NCBI GenBank assembly: GCA_035519535.1
Contig: DATIWF010000124.1
Location: forward strand, 1-5,748
Origin: DATEGZ01 sp035519535
GTDB lineage: Bacteria; Acidobacteriota; Vicinamibacteria; Vicinamibacterales; SCN-69-37
Length of the DNA: 5,748 bases
Direction of reading: 5' to 3'
The notes beneath the pieces are model-generated. The model made no database searches. It was not told the DNA's origin and was given only the letters and a program-made list of their open reading frames with translations. The translations under genes were made by a program, and so were the position numbers. This document shows positions 1 to 5,748 of this stretch, one piece after another; positions within the stretch are counted from its first letter, which is position 1, and each line of letters starts with the position of its first letter.

Positions 1-56
1 CGGAGGTCGAACGGGGATTTGCCCAAACGACCTCCGGCTCCTCGCGTGCCAAACCT
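1..56. other. Left edge: no gene end resolved
   Basis: No stop codon occurs in any of the three forward frames across these bases, so no preceding gene can be seen to end here. The frame of the NrfD-like gene is open throughout, which allows an N-terminal extension. A GGAGG at 2-6 is not followed at a useful distance by an ATG, GTG or TTG in the NrfD frame. No promoter could be recognised in so short a stretch. Confidence 0.4.
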
Positions 57-911
57 GTGGAAAAAAGCCCCGTCCCCCTCAAACCTCCCGTCTGGACGTG
101 GGAAGTGCCGGTCTATTTCTATGTGGGAGGCGCCGCTGGCGCGGCGGCGGTCATTGCGGGCATAAGCGAGCTCGCCGGCCGCGATCCGGCGCTCGCCGCC
201 GACGCTCGCTGGATCGCGGCCGCCGGCGCGTTGCTCTCTCCCGCGCTCCTGATCTCCGATCTCGGCCGGCCGTCGCGCTTCCTCAACATGCTGCGCGTCT
301 TCAAGTGGCGCAGTCCGATGTCGATCGGTGCGTGGACGCTCGCGGCGTTCTCAGGCGCCGTGTTCGCGTCGATCATGTTGCATGCGGCAGCGCTGCCGGC
401 GGCGCCCGGCCTGGCGCCAGCCGCTGACCTCGTCGCGGCCCTGACCGGGTCGCTGCTCGCGGTCTACACCGGTGTGCTCATCGGCGCAACCGCCATCCCC
501 GTCTGGGCCCGGCACGTCACCGTGCTTCCGCTTCACTTCGGCGCGTCGTCGCTCGGCGTGGCCGTGTCGATCCTCGAGCTGACCGGACATCGCACTCCAG
601 CGCTCAACGGACTCGGCATCGGTGCCGCGGCCGTCGAGACCGTCCTGGGCATCCAACTCGAATGGTCGCGCGATCGCGTGACGCGATCGCTCTTCACGGG
701 ATCGAGCGGCGTGCTCGTCAGGCTCGGCGCCTGGCTGACCGGCCCGGTACCGCTCGTGCTTCGACTCGCGAGCGGCAGCCTCCCCGCCCTTCGTTTGGCC
801 GCCGCCGTCTCGATGACCGTGGGATCGCTCGCCACACGTTTCGGCTGGATTGGCGCAGGACGAGAGTCGGCCGCAGATCGGGCGGCCGCCCTCAATGGAG
901 ATCCGGCGTGA
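57..911 (+). CDS. NrfD/PsrC-type membrane subunit (quinone-interacting)
   Basis: This is a polytopic inner-membrane protein of the NrfD/PsrC family. Members pass electrons between membrane quinones and an iron-sulfur partner in respiratory complexes. It is 284 residues from the GTG at 57. About seven or eight hydrophobic helices are visible, near residues 17-40, 51-68, 88-113, 121-149, 156-176, 182-201 and two within 225-265. Family hallmarks seen are the VWTWEVPVYFYVGG start of helix 1, DLGRPSRFLNMLRVFKWRSP (69-88, the most typical block), YTGVLIGATAIPVW (137-150) and LPLHFGASSLG (157-167). The C-terminal RFGWIGAGRESA block is also usual. The start is uncertain: no Shine-Dalgarno precedes GTG 57 and the frame stays open to base 3, so the true start may lie left of the window. 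No iron-sulfur or catalytic partner is in view, so substrate and complex type cannot be named. The stop overlaps the next gene's start by 4 bases. Confidence 0.9.
   Translation: MEKSPVPLKPPVWTWEVPVYFYVGGAAGAAAVIAGISELAGRDPALAADARWIAAAGALLSPALLISDLGRPSRFLNMLRVFKWRSPMSIGAWTLAAFSGAVFASIMLHAAALPAAPGLAPAADLVAALTGSLLAVYTGVLIGATAIPVWARHVTVLPLHFGASSLGVAVSILELTGHRTPALNGLGIGAAAVETVLGIQLEWSRDRVTRSLFTGSSGVLVRLGAWLTGPVPLVLRLASGSLPALRLAAAVSMTVGSLATRFGWIGAGRESAADRAAALNGDPA
670..690. repeat. 21-base odd palindrome of two GCGATCGC octamers
   Basis: The left arm GCGATCGCGT (670-679) and right arm ACGCGATCGC (681-690) are perfect reverse complements around a single central G at 680. Each arm contains the self-complementary octamer GCGATCGC. 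It lies inside the NrfD-like gene, over the codons for residues 205-212 (R-D-R-V-T-R-S-L). The sequence is directly visible; any function is unknown. Confidence 0.8.
897..900 (+). promoter_or_regulatory. Ribosome binding site for the secreted protein
   Basis: GGAG lies seven bases before the GTG at 908, inside the end of the NrfD-like gene. It supports starting the secreted protein at 908 rather than at an in-frame ATG at 662 deep within the upstream gene. Confidence 0.7.
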
Positions 912-1765
912 CGATCCGCCGGTCCGGTGCTTCGACTCGGCCGGCCGTCTGGCTGACTTCGGTCGCGCTGGCCGCGGCGATCGTCGGACACCCGTCTGGT
1001 CAGAAGCTGGACGATTCAGCCAAGGCGCTTGCCGCCCGCGCCGCCAAGTACGTCGCGGACTATCAGACCAAGTTCTCGTTTCTCGTCGCCTCCGAGACGT
1101 ACACGCAAGTCGTCACCAGCGCGGCCGTCAACAGCCGCCGCGTCATGCATGGCGAGCTGTTCCTGACATTTCTTCGAACGGATCGCGAATGGATCGCCGT
1201 CCACGACGTCGCCGACGTGGATGGTCAGCCCGTGCCGAACCGTGAGGATCTGCAGGCGCTCCTGCAGCGCGCGGACGTGTCGTCGGTGGCGCAGCGCGTC
1301 GCGAATCGCAACGCCGCGTTCAACATCGGCAGCGTCAGCCGGAACTTCAATGAGCCCACGCTTGCCCTCCTTGTGCTCGAAGCCAAGCGGATCGCGCAGT
1401 TCCGCTTCGTCCGCAAGGCGCGGGTCGAGCGCGACGGCGCGACGCTCGCCACGCTCGCGTTCACCGAGCACGACGGCCCGACGCTCGTGAAAGGCGACGG
1501 CATGAAATCCGTGTTTTCGAGGGGCGAGTTCGTCGTTGAAGTCGCGAGCGGCCGCATCCGCCGGTCGGTCATCTCATTCGATGACGGACCCATGCAAGCC
1601 AGTCTCACGACCGACTACATGCCGGAAGATCGCCTGGCGCTCTGGGTGCCCTCGACGTTCGTCGAGCACTACGACCTCAACGACCGCAAGCTGCACGAGC
1701 AGACGACGTGCAGCGCGACGTATTCGAACTACCGGCGCTTCGAGGTCACGGGGCGGATCAAATAG
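908..1765 (+). CDS. Secreted protein of unknown function, acidobacterial-type family
   Basis: This is a 285-residue protein with no function I can assign. The GTG at 908 is chosen because it forms a GTGA overlap with the upstream stop, has GGAG at 897-900 seven bases before it, and gives a proper signal peptide: arginines at 4-5 and 11, and a hydrophobic core at about 14-27. The mature part begins with a charged, probably helical stretch (33-55, KLDDSAKALAARAAKYVADY). Next comes a mixed region with FLTFLRTDREWIAVHDVADVDG (85-106), NREDLQALL (111-119) and FNIGSVSRNFNEPTLALLVL (138-157). The last third (165-285) alternates short hydrophobic and charged runs like beta strands and ends in TYSNYRRFEVTGRIK. 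This order of blocks (W-F/H-D-V-x-x-V-D-G, then NIG-x-x-x-RN-x-N-x-P, then YSN-x-RRF) matches my recollection of a paralogous family of hypothetical proteins abundant in Acidobacteriota. No catalytic motif is evident. There is a single cysteine (268). Tight coupling to the NrfD-like gene suggests co-expression. Confidence 0.85.
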   Translation: MTIRRSGASTRPAVWLTSVALAAAIVGHPSGQKLDDSAKALAARAAKYVADYQTKFSFLVASETYTQVVTSAAVNSRRVMHGELFLTFLRTDREWIAVHDVADVDGQPVPNREDLQALLQRADVSSVAQRVANRNAAFNIGSVSRNFNEPTLALLVLEAKRIAQFRFVRKARVERDGATLATLAFTEHDGPTLVKGDGMKSVFSRGEFVVEVASGRIRRSVISFDDGPMQASLTTDYMPEDRLALWVPSTFVEHYDLNDRKLHEQTTCSATYSNYRRFEVTGRIK

Positions 1766-3658
1766 CTACTTCGCACGCGACGCGAGCCAGCCGTCGCGCA
1801 GGGCCTTCTGCGCGTCGGTGAGGACGCCGCCCGTGTTCTCAACGGGCGCGACCTGCACCGCGGGATCCGCCTGGAGCGTCGCCGTCGTCGTCACGAGCTT
1901 GCCGTCGCGTCGCTTGACGACGAGCGTGATGCGATCGCCCGGCCGCCGCTGGGCGATCGCGCGCCACGCCGCGAGCGTCGGCGCCTGCCCGTCGATTTGC
2001 GTGATCACGTCGTCCTCGTCGACGCCGGCCTTGTAGAGCGGGGTATCGAACGCCACCGGGAACACGTTGGCGTCGCCCCCGCCCGCCGGCACGACGCCGA
2101 CGCGGAGGCCATCGGCGACCTCCTGCACCTGGACGTTGCCGATCCAGCCGGCGTCCGGGCGCGCGGGCCGCAGCACGTACCCGATGCCCCGCAGCAGCGT
2201 CGCATAGTCCGGCACGTCGCGTCCCTCGACGTACTTGTCGAAGAACCCGTCCGCGAAGGACCGGTTGCCCGTCAGTTCCGCGAGCAGGTCGCGGATGTCC
2301 TTCAACGAATACGGCTTGCCCACCAGCCCGGGCGCCGGCCCGCCCGGCTTGCCGTGCTTCGTCCACAAGAGGCGCATGTAGTCGTCGAGCGACTGCTTGC
2401 CGTTCGACATCTCGCGCAGCGAGAGATCGAGCGCCAGCGCCAGGGCCGCGCCGTAGCTGTAGTACGAGATGAACGTCCGGCTGCGGTCGGTCGCGTCCAC
2501 CGATCGCGCGGCGTCGGCGAACGGCCCGTACTCGCTCATCTGCACGGCCGATCGGACGGTGCGCCCTGGCCCGGTGATGATCGCGTTGCCGGCATTCACC
2601 GGCGGATTCACGATGAGCCCCGCGCGCGTCAGGAGGAGCGGCCCGTAGTACTGCGTGAAGCCTTCAGCCAGCCAGAGGCAGCACGTGATGTTCTCGCGCG
2701 TGAAGTCGAACGGCTCGAGGCCGACCGGGCGGATGCGTTCGACGTTCCAGTTGTGGAAGAACTCGTGGGAGATCGTGCCGAGCGCGCGCTGGCGTCCCTG
2801 TGGCGTCCTGATCGACAGCCCCGGACTGGAAATCGACGTGCTGTTGCGGTGCTCCATGCCGTCACCGTCGCCCCACGGCGCGTAGTCCAGCAGGAACGTG
2901 TAATAGCCCGGTTCGTACTTCGGGAACTCGCCGTACACGGCCATCTGCTCGCGCACGAGCCGATCGACGAGCTTCGCCAGTTCATCGACGTCCGCCTGCG
3001 AGCCGTCGCCGTGGACGACGAGGCGGAACCTCGCGGGCGTGCCGTCGGCGTTGGGCACCGAGAACTGGCTCAGCACGAAGTCCGACAGTTCCGTCGGGCT
3101 GTCCATGAAGTACTGCAGGTTCGGCGCGGTGAACGTGAACGGATCTTCGGTCGTGTAGAGCTGCGTGCCGACCCTCCAGTTCGATCCGTCCGGCGGCACG
3201 AACGTCACGCGCATCGCGTCGTTGTCGTGCCCCGTCGCCCACATGAACGTGGCGGGCATGTTCAGATGCCCGTGTGTGGTGTCCACGCCCAGGTACGTAC
3301 CGTCGGCGTAGTCGCCGAAGAGCTTGTAGATGATGCGGACCGTGCCGTCGTGACCGGCGACGTCCCACTCGTCGACGTTCGGTCGCGTGTACGCGAGCTT
3401 CTGTCCCCTGCTGTTGAACGCTTCGACCGAGAAGACGTTTTTTGCGAATTCGTGCACGGCATATCGCCCGGGGGAGGATCGGCTCATGCGCGCCTGGAGC
3501 GGCGCGGTGCCGAGGCCCGACCACGTGACGTCCACCTGCACCCAGTGGTGCTCCGCGGCCGGAAACGTGACGCGATACACGACGGGCGCGCGCGACTGTG
3601 CATCCGTACCCGCCACGGCCGCGCCCGCCAAGGCCAACGCAAACAACAGGCGACGCAT
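1766..3658 (-). CDS. Secreted M61 family metallopeptidase with PDZ domain
   Basis: This is a zinc aminopeptidase-like enzyme of MEROPS family M61 (glycyl aminopeptidase group), 630 residues and apparently complete. The ATG at 3658 opens a classic signal peptide (MRRLLFALALAGAAVAG, cleavage near residue 20), so export is expected. Residues about 25-215 form the N-terminal beta-rich domain. The catalytic domain carries GMEHRNST (267-274), the zinc-binding HEFFH (298-302) within SHEFFHNWNVERIRP, and AEGFTQYYG (331-339), where E332 is the probable third zinc ligand. All expected catalytic residues are present. A PDZ domain lies at about 500-597 with TPLYKAGVDEDDVITQIDG (539-557), as is common in bacterial M61 enzymes. 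The only cysteines are the adjacent pair 326-327, just before E332. An in-frame start at 3721 would add 21 residues before the signal peptide inside the upstream gene and is rejected. It is last in a leftward operon, two bases after the reductase. The physiological substrate is not known for such enzymes; peptide scavenging or envelope processing are possibilities. Confidence 0.95.
   Translation of the reverse strand: MRRLLFALALAGAAVAGTDAQSRAPVVYRVTFPAAEHHWVQVDVTWSGLGTAPLQARMSRSSPGRYAVHEFAKNVFSVEAFNSRGQKLAYTRPNVDEWDVAGHDGTVRIIYKLFGDYADGTYLGVDTTHGHLNMPATFMWATGHDNDAMRVTFVPPDGSNWRVGTQLYTTEDPFTFTAPNLQYFMDSPTELSDFVLSQFSVPNADGTPARFRLVVHGDGSQADVDELAKLVDRLVREQMAVYGEFPKYEPGYYTFLLDYAPWGDGDGMEHRNSTSISSPGLSIRTPQGRQRALGTISHEFFHNWNVERIRPVGLEPFDFTRENITCCLWLAEGFTQYYGPLLLTRAGLIVNPPVNAGNAIITGPGRTVRSAVQMSEYGPFADAARSVDATDRSRTFISYYSYGAALALALDLSLREMSNGKQSLDDYMRLLWTKHGKPGGPAPGLVGKPYSLKDIRDLLAELTGNRSFADGFFDKYVEGRDVPDYATLLRGIGYVLRPARPDAGWIGNVQVQEVADGLRVGVVPAGGGDANVFPVAFDTPLYKAGVDEDDVITQIDGQAPTLAAWRAIAQRRPGDRITLVVKRRDGKLVTTTATLQADPAVQVAPVENTGGVLTDAQKALRDGWLASRAK
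1931..1960. repeat. Inverted repeat of GCGATCGC octamers, 10-base loop
   Basis: The arms GCGATCGCCC (1931-1940) and GGGCGATCGC (1951-1960) are perfect reverse complements separated by ten bases. They lie in the PDZ-domain coding part of the peptidase gene. Like the repeat at 670-690, both arms are built on GCGATCGC. These two sites hold the only four copies of that octamer that I found in the window. Confidence 0.75.
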
Positions 3659-3660
3659 GA

Positions 3661-4914
3661 TTACTCCTGGGTCAGGGCGTGGGCCGGACCCGCGCCGAAC
3701 CGCTCGCGCGCGACCCGCCACACCGTCAAAGGAAATCGCAGGATCAGTTTCCGGCGGAACGAGGCGTAGGACAACTCCCCCGACACGTAGCTCAGCATCA
3801 GCGCGACCAGGTCGGGCGCCGCCGCCGCGCCACGGACGGCGCGGTTCACCCGGTCGTGATTCGCGAACAGATAGCGCTGGACCTTCACGGCGTCGTTGAG
3901 CTCAGTGCCGAGCTCCCGCCGCCACAGCCGCTCGTACACCGCGCCCGCGGCCACGCCATCCCCCGCCGTCTTCGCCAGCGCGCGCCCGGCCAGCTCGCCC
4001 GACACCATGGCGTAGTAGATGCCCTCCGCCGTGTACGCGTTGACGAATCCGCCGGCGTCGCCGGCAAACAGGACGGGCCCCCGCGATGCCGGCCGCATCG
4101 GTCCGCCAATCGGAATGAGAAACGGCGTGAAGTTCTGCCGATCCGACTGCCCCTGCAGCGCGCCGTCCGCAACCAGCGCGTTGACGAAGCCCTGCTGCAG
4201 GTCGTACGGCGCCTCGGACACGGCCTCCTTGAAATACGACAGCAGGCAACCGATGCCGACATTGACGTGCCGCGTCTTCGGAAAGATGTAGCTGTAGCCG
4301 TCGAGCCCGCGATAGGCGTACGACACCCAGAGCACGTCGGAGCGATCGGCGCTCAGCGTCTCGATCGGCGTCTCCTCCATCATGTCGATGGCCAGGCCGG
4401 TGTCCGGCCAGCGCGCGTGCACGCCCAGGCGCTTGGCCGTCACGCTGTGCACGCCGTCGGCCGCGACGACCGCCGGAGCCGTCAGCTCGCGCCCGTCGCG
4501 CGACGTGAAGGTCACGCCGGACCTCGTTTGGCTGACCTGCGTAATCTCGAAGCGCTCGACGAGCTCAGCGCCCGCGCGTTCGGCTTCCCGGACGAGCGCG
4601 TGATCGAGGTCCAGACGCCGCACGAGGTACACGCTCGGCTCGGGGCTCGACACATCGCACACCGCGCCGCCGGGGCCCTCGAGATGGAGTTTCGAAATGC
4701 GATGGACGTCGATGCCCGCCACCGCGCGGTCGAACCACGGAAACCGCCGCGACGCGCGTGGACTGATGCCGCCGCCGCACGGCTTGTTGCGCGGAAACTC
4801 GGCGCGGTCGACGAGCAGCGTTCGGAGGCCCGCGGCCGCCAGCGTTCGAGCCGCAACGGCTCCGGCCGGCCCGGCGCCGGCGACGATGACGTCGGGGTCT
4901 ACGCCCGGATCCAC
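3661..4914 (-). CDS. Geranylgeranyl reductase family FAD-dependent oxidoreductase
   Basis: This is a flavoprotein of the geranylgeranyl reductase family, whose members saturate double bonds in isoprenoid chains of chlorophyll, archaeal lipids or menaquinone. It is 417 residues, the usual size. The N-terminal Rossmann motif is VAGAGPAG (11-18), followed by LLVDRAEFPRNKPCGGG (33-49) with the family's K-P-C-G-G block and C46. Further motifs are VVAADGVHS (149-157), YSYIFPKTRHVNVGIG (207-222), typical of the substrate domain, and the second FAD-binding block VLFAGDAGGFVNAYTAEGI (281-299). The C-terminus is basic and amphipathic (FRRKLILRFPLTVWRVARERF, 386-406), which could touch the membrane. The GTG at 4914 has GGAG eight bases upstream and overlaps the permease gene by 16 bases. 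The frame runs open to 5331, but the extra 139 residues are Ala/Gly/Asp/Arg-rich shadow of the permease gene. No photosynthesis gene is nearby. Menaquinone or lipid tailoring is my guess; substrate is unknown, and other FAD hydroxylase-like activity cannot be excluded. Confidence 0.93.
   Translation of the reverse strand: MDPGVDPDVIVAGAGPAGAVAARTLAAAGLRTLLVDRAEFPRNKPCGGGISPRASRRFPWFDRAVAGIDVHRISKLHLEGPGGAVCDVSSPEPSVYLVRRLDLDHALVREAERAGAELVERFEITQVSQTRSGVTFTSRDGRELTAPAVVAADGVHSVTAKRLGVHARWPDTGLAIDMMEETPIETLSADRSDVLWVSYAYRGLDGYSYIFPKTRHVNVGIGCLLSYFKEAVSEAPYDLQQGFVNALVADGALQGQSDRQNFTPFLIPIGGPMRPASRGPVLFAGDAGGFVNAYTAEGIYYAMVSGELAGRALAKTAGDGVAAGAVYERLWRRELGTELNDAVKVQRYLFANHDRVNRAVRGAAAAPDLVALMLSYVSGELSYASFRRKLILRFPLTVWRVARERFGAGPAHALTQE
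3664..3668 (-). promoter_or_regulatory. Ribosome binding site for the M61 peptidase
   Basis: On the minus strand AGGAG ends five bases before the ATG at 3658. It sits within the last codons of the reductase gene, so ribosomes ending the reductase arrive on this site. It decides in favour of the ATG at 3658. Confidence 0.8.
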
Positions 4915-5748
4915 TTCAGGAGCTCCGGCAGATTCGGCGGCTTGCCCTGCATGAGGAGGCCGATCCGGAAGATCCGGCCCGCCGCCCACACAAACAGCGC
5001 CGCCGTCCCGAGCGTCAGCACGAGCGAGAGCGCCACCTGCCACATCGGCGGAGGCGGCGTCATCGCCAGACGCATCAACATCAGGAACGGCGTCGCCGTC
5101 GGAATGAACGACGCCACCACGGAGAACGTCGATCCCGGCGTGCGGAGTATGACCGGCGAGATCAGCATCGGCAGGAGCAGGAACACCATGACCGGCTGCA
5201 TCATGCTCTGCGAGTCCTTCAGATCCGAGCACGCGGCGCCGATCGCGACGAACACCGACCCGAAGATCAGGACGGCGCACAGCAGGAACACCACGAACCA
5301 GCCCATCAGCGCCGGCTGGATCAGGTCCCACGCACCCGCCTGCGCCGCGGCGTACATCGCGCCGCCGAAGTAGACGAGCGCCAGCAGCGCCGACACCGCC
5401 GCCACGCCCAGCAGCTTGCCCATCATCAATTGGAACGGCGAGATCGACGCAATCAGTACCTCGCTGATGCGGCTCATCTTCTCTTCGATGACCGCGGTCA
5501 GGAGCTGCGGCGCGCTCGACATGAGCGCGATGAAGAGTAGGTACATCATGCCGAACGGCAGCAGGAACGTCTGGAGCTCGTTAACCTTCTTCGCCTCGCT
5601 CACCGTGCCGTCGGCCTTGCGCTCCACCAGGCCGAGCGTTGTGACGCGAGCCCGCCGCGTCAGCTGAGCCACCAGCGCAGGATCGACCGAGGCCGAGGCA
5701 AACCGCCTCGCCGTGATTTCCCGCTGCAGCACGTTGCTGATCCAGTTC
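4899..5748 (-). CDS. ABC-2 type exporter permease, NatB-like (5' end outside window)
   Basis: This is the C-terminal part of an ABC transporter permease of the NatB/ABC-2 type, the membrane subunit of an efflux system; 282 residues are visible. The frame continues through the right edge (N-W-I-S-N before the GTG at 5732), so that GTG is internal and the N-terminal helix plus part of the extracytoplasmic domain are missing. Counting from the codon at 5732, the family signature EEKMSRISEVLIASISPFQL is at 83-102, followed by MMGKLLG. Hydrophobic helices lie near 56-72, 104-128, 141-169, 178-197, 203-222 and 231-251. The ending LLMQGKPPNLPELLKWIR is usual for the group. Related full-length proteins run to roughly 400 residues or more. 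The partner ATPase would be expected further upstream, beyond 5748. The substrate cannot be inferred; NatB itself exports sodium, but most relatives are uncharacterised. The gene overlaps the reductase start by 16 bases and leads the visible leftward operon. Confidence 0.93.
   Translation of the reverse strand, partial: NWISNVLQREITARRFASASVDPALVAQLTRRARVTTLGLVERKADGTVSEAKKVNELQTFLLPFGMMYLLFIALMSSAPQLLTAVIEEKMSRISEVLIASISPFQLMMGKLLGVAAVSALLALVYFGGAMYAAAQAGAWDLIQPALMGWFVVFLLCAVLIFGSVFVAIGAACSDLKDSQSMMQPVMVFLLLPMLISPVILRTPGSTFSVVASFIPTATPFLMLMRLAMTPPPPMWQVALSLVLTLGTAALFVWAAGRIFRIGLLMQGKPPNLPELLKWIRA
4923..4926 (-). promoter_or_regulatory. Ribosome binding site for the reductase
   Basis: Minus-strand GGAG lies eight bases before the GTG at 4914, inside the permease coding region. 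It supports that start, which places the first residue just ahead of the FAD-binding motif, as in other family members. Confidence 0.65.

Noticed and set aside
2..61. A Cys-x-x-Cys (CQTC) in another forward frame at the left edge, as the tail of an iron-sulfur gene
   Set aside because: That frame runs on without a stop to 427, far into the NrfD-like gene, and becomes Arg-rich, so it does not behave like a gene end.
662..907. Start of the secreted protein at the in-frame ATG at 662
   Set aside because: This would overlap the NrfD-like gene by about 250 bases and place an Arg-rich leader before a good signal peptide. GTG 908 with GGAG is far better.
1776..1798. Hairpin with arms CGCGACG and CGTCGCG just after the rightward unit's stop, as a terminator
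   Set aside because: The stem is only seven base pairs with a nine-base loop, has no T-run after it on either strand, and lies in the peptidase's last codons. It could slow exonucleases but is not a convincing terminator.
3659..3721. Peptidase start at 3721, 21 residues upstream
   Set aside because: It would hide the signal peptide behind a Gly/Arg/Pro-rich leader encoded within the reductase gene. The ATG at 3658 has a strong ribosome binding site.
1997..3769. A 590-codon open frame on the plus strand, opposite the peptidase gene
   Set aside because: It is rich in Arg, His, Val and Asp, has no recognisable domain, and exactly shadows a gene with complete M61 motifs. Long antisense frames are common in high-GC DNA.
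4915..5331. N-terminal extension of the reductase by 139 residues
   Set aside because: The extension overlaps the permease in another frame, has shadow-like composition and no domain. GTG 4914 has a ribosome binding site and sits right before the FAD motif.
3679..5373. A 564-codon open frame on the plus strand, opposite the reductase and permease
   Set aside because: It has the same low-complexity Arg/His/Ala composition, spans two well-supported opposite-strand genes, and shows no motif.
4899..5732. Permease start at the GTG at 5732
   Set aside because: The frame continues upstream to the window edge with sensible residues (N-W-I-S-N), and the protein would lack the first helix and most of the extracytoplasmic domain that this family has.

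Overview
The DNA is high in GC (by eye about two thirds) and densely coding, with strong G/C preference at third codon positions. It holds five genes and almost no non-coding sequence. The best taxonomic clue is the secreted protein at 908-1765. It resembles a lineage-expanded family I associate with Acidobacteriota, especially Vicinamibacteria-like soil bacteria. A metagenomic or cultured acidobacterium is therefore my best guess; this is an inference from family resemblance, not a measured placement.

Layout. A rightward pair occupies 1-1765: an NrfD/PsrC-type quinone-interacting membrane subunit (57-911, possibly starting left of the window) and a secreted protein of unknown function (908-1765), joined by a 4-base GTGA overlap. 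A leftward trio occupies 5748-1766, in transcription order: an ABC-2 (NatB-like) exporter permease cut off by the right edge, an FAD-dependent geranylgeranyl reductase family oxidoreductase (4914-3661), and a secreted M61 family metallopeptidase with a PDZ domain (3658-1766). The permease and reductase overlap by 16 bases, and the reductase and peptidase are 2 bases apart, so all three look co-transcribed and translationally coupled. The two units converge with no intergenic base: one TAG ends at 1765 and the other begins at 1768 on the opposite strand.

How the genes may work together. NrfD proteins are membrane anchors that exchange electrons between the quinone pool and an iron-sulfur partner. 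That partner is not in the window and would be expected just to the left. The leftward trio mixes export, isoprenoid-chain reduction (lipid or quinone tailoring is the usual role of such reductases) and extracytoplasmic proteolysis. A shared cell-envelope theme is plausible but not demonstrated.

No promoter, RNA gene, mobile element, CRISPR array or convincing terminator is visible. I found no clear new multi-gene system. The most unusual non-coding-level signals are two inverted repeats built from the octamer GCGATCGC, one in the nrfD-like gene and one in the peptidase gene, and a lone adjacent cysteine pair beside the peptidase active site.
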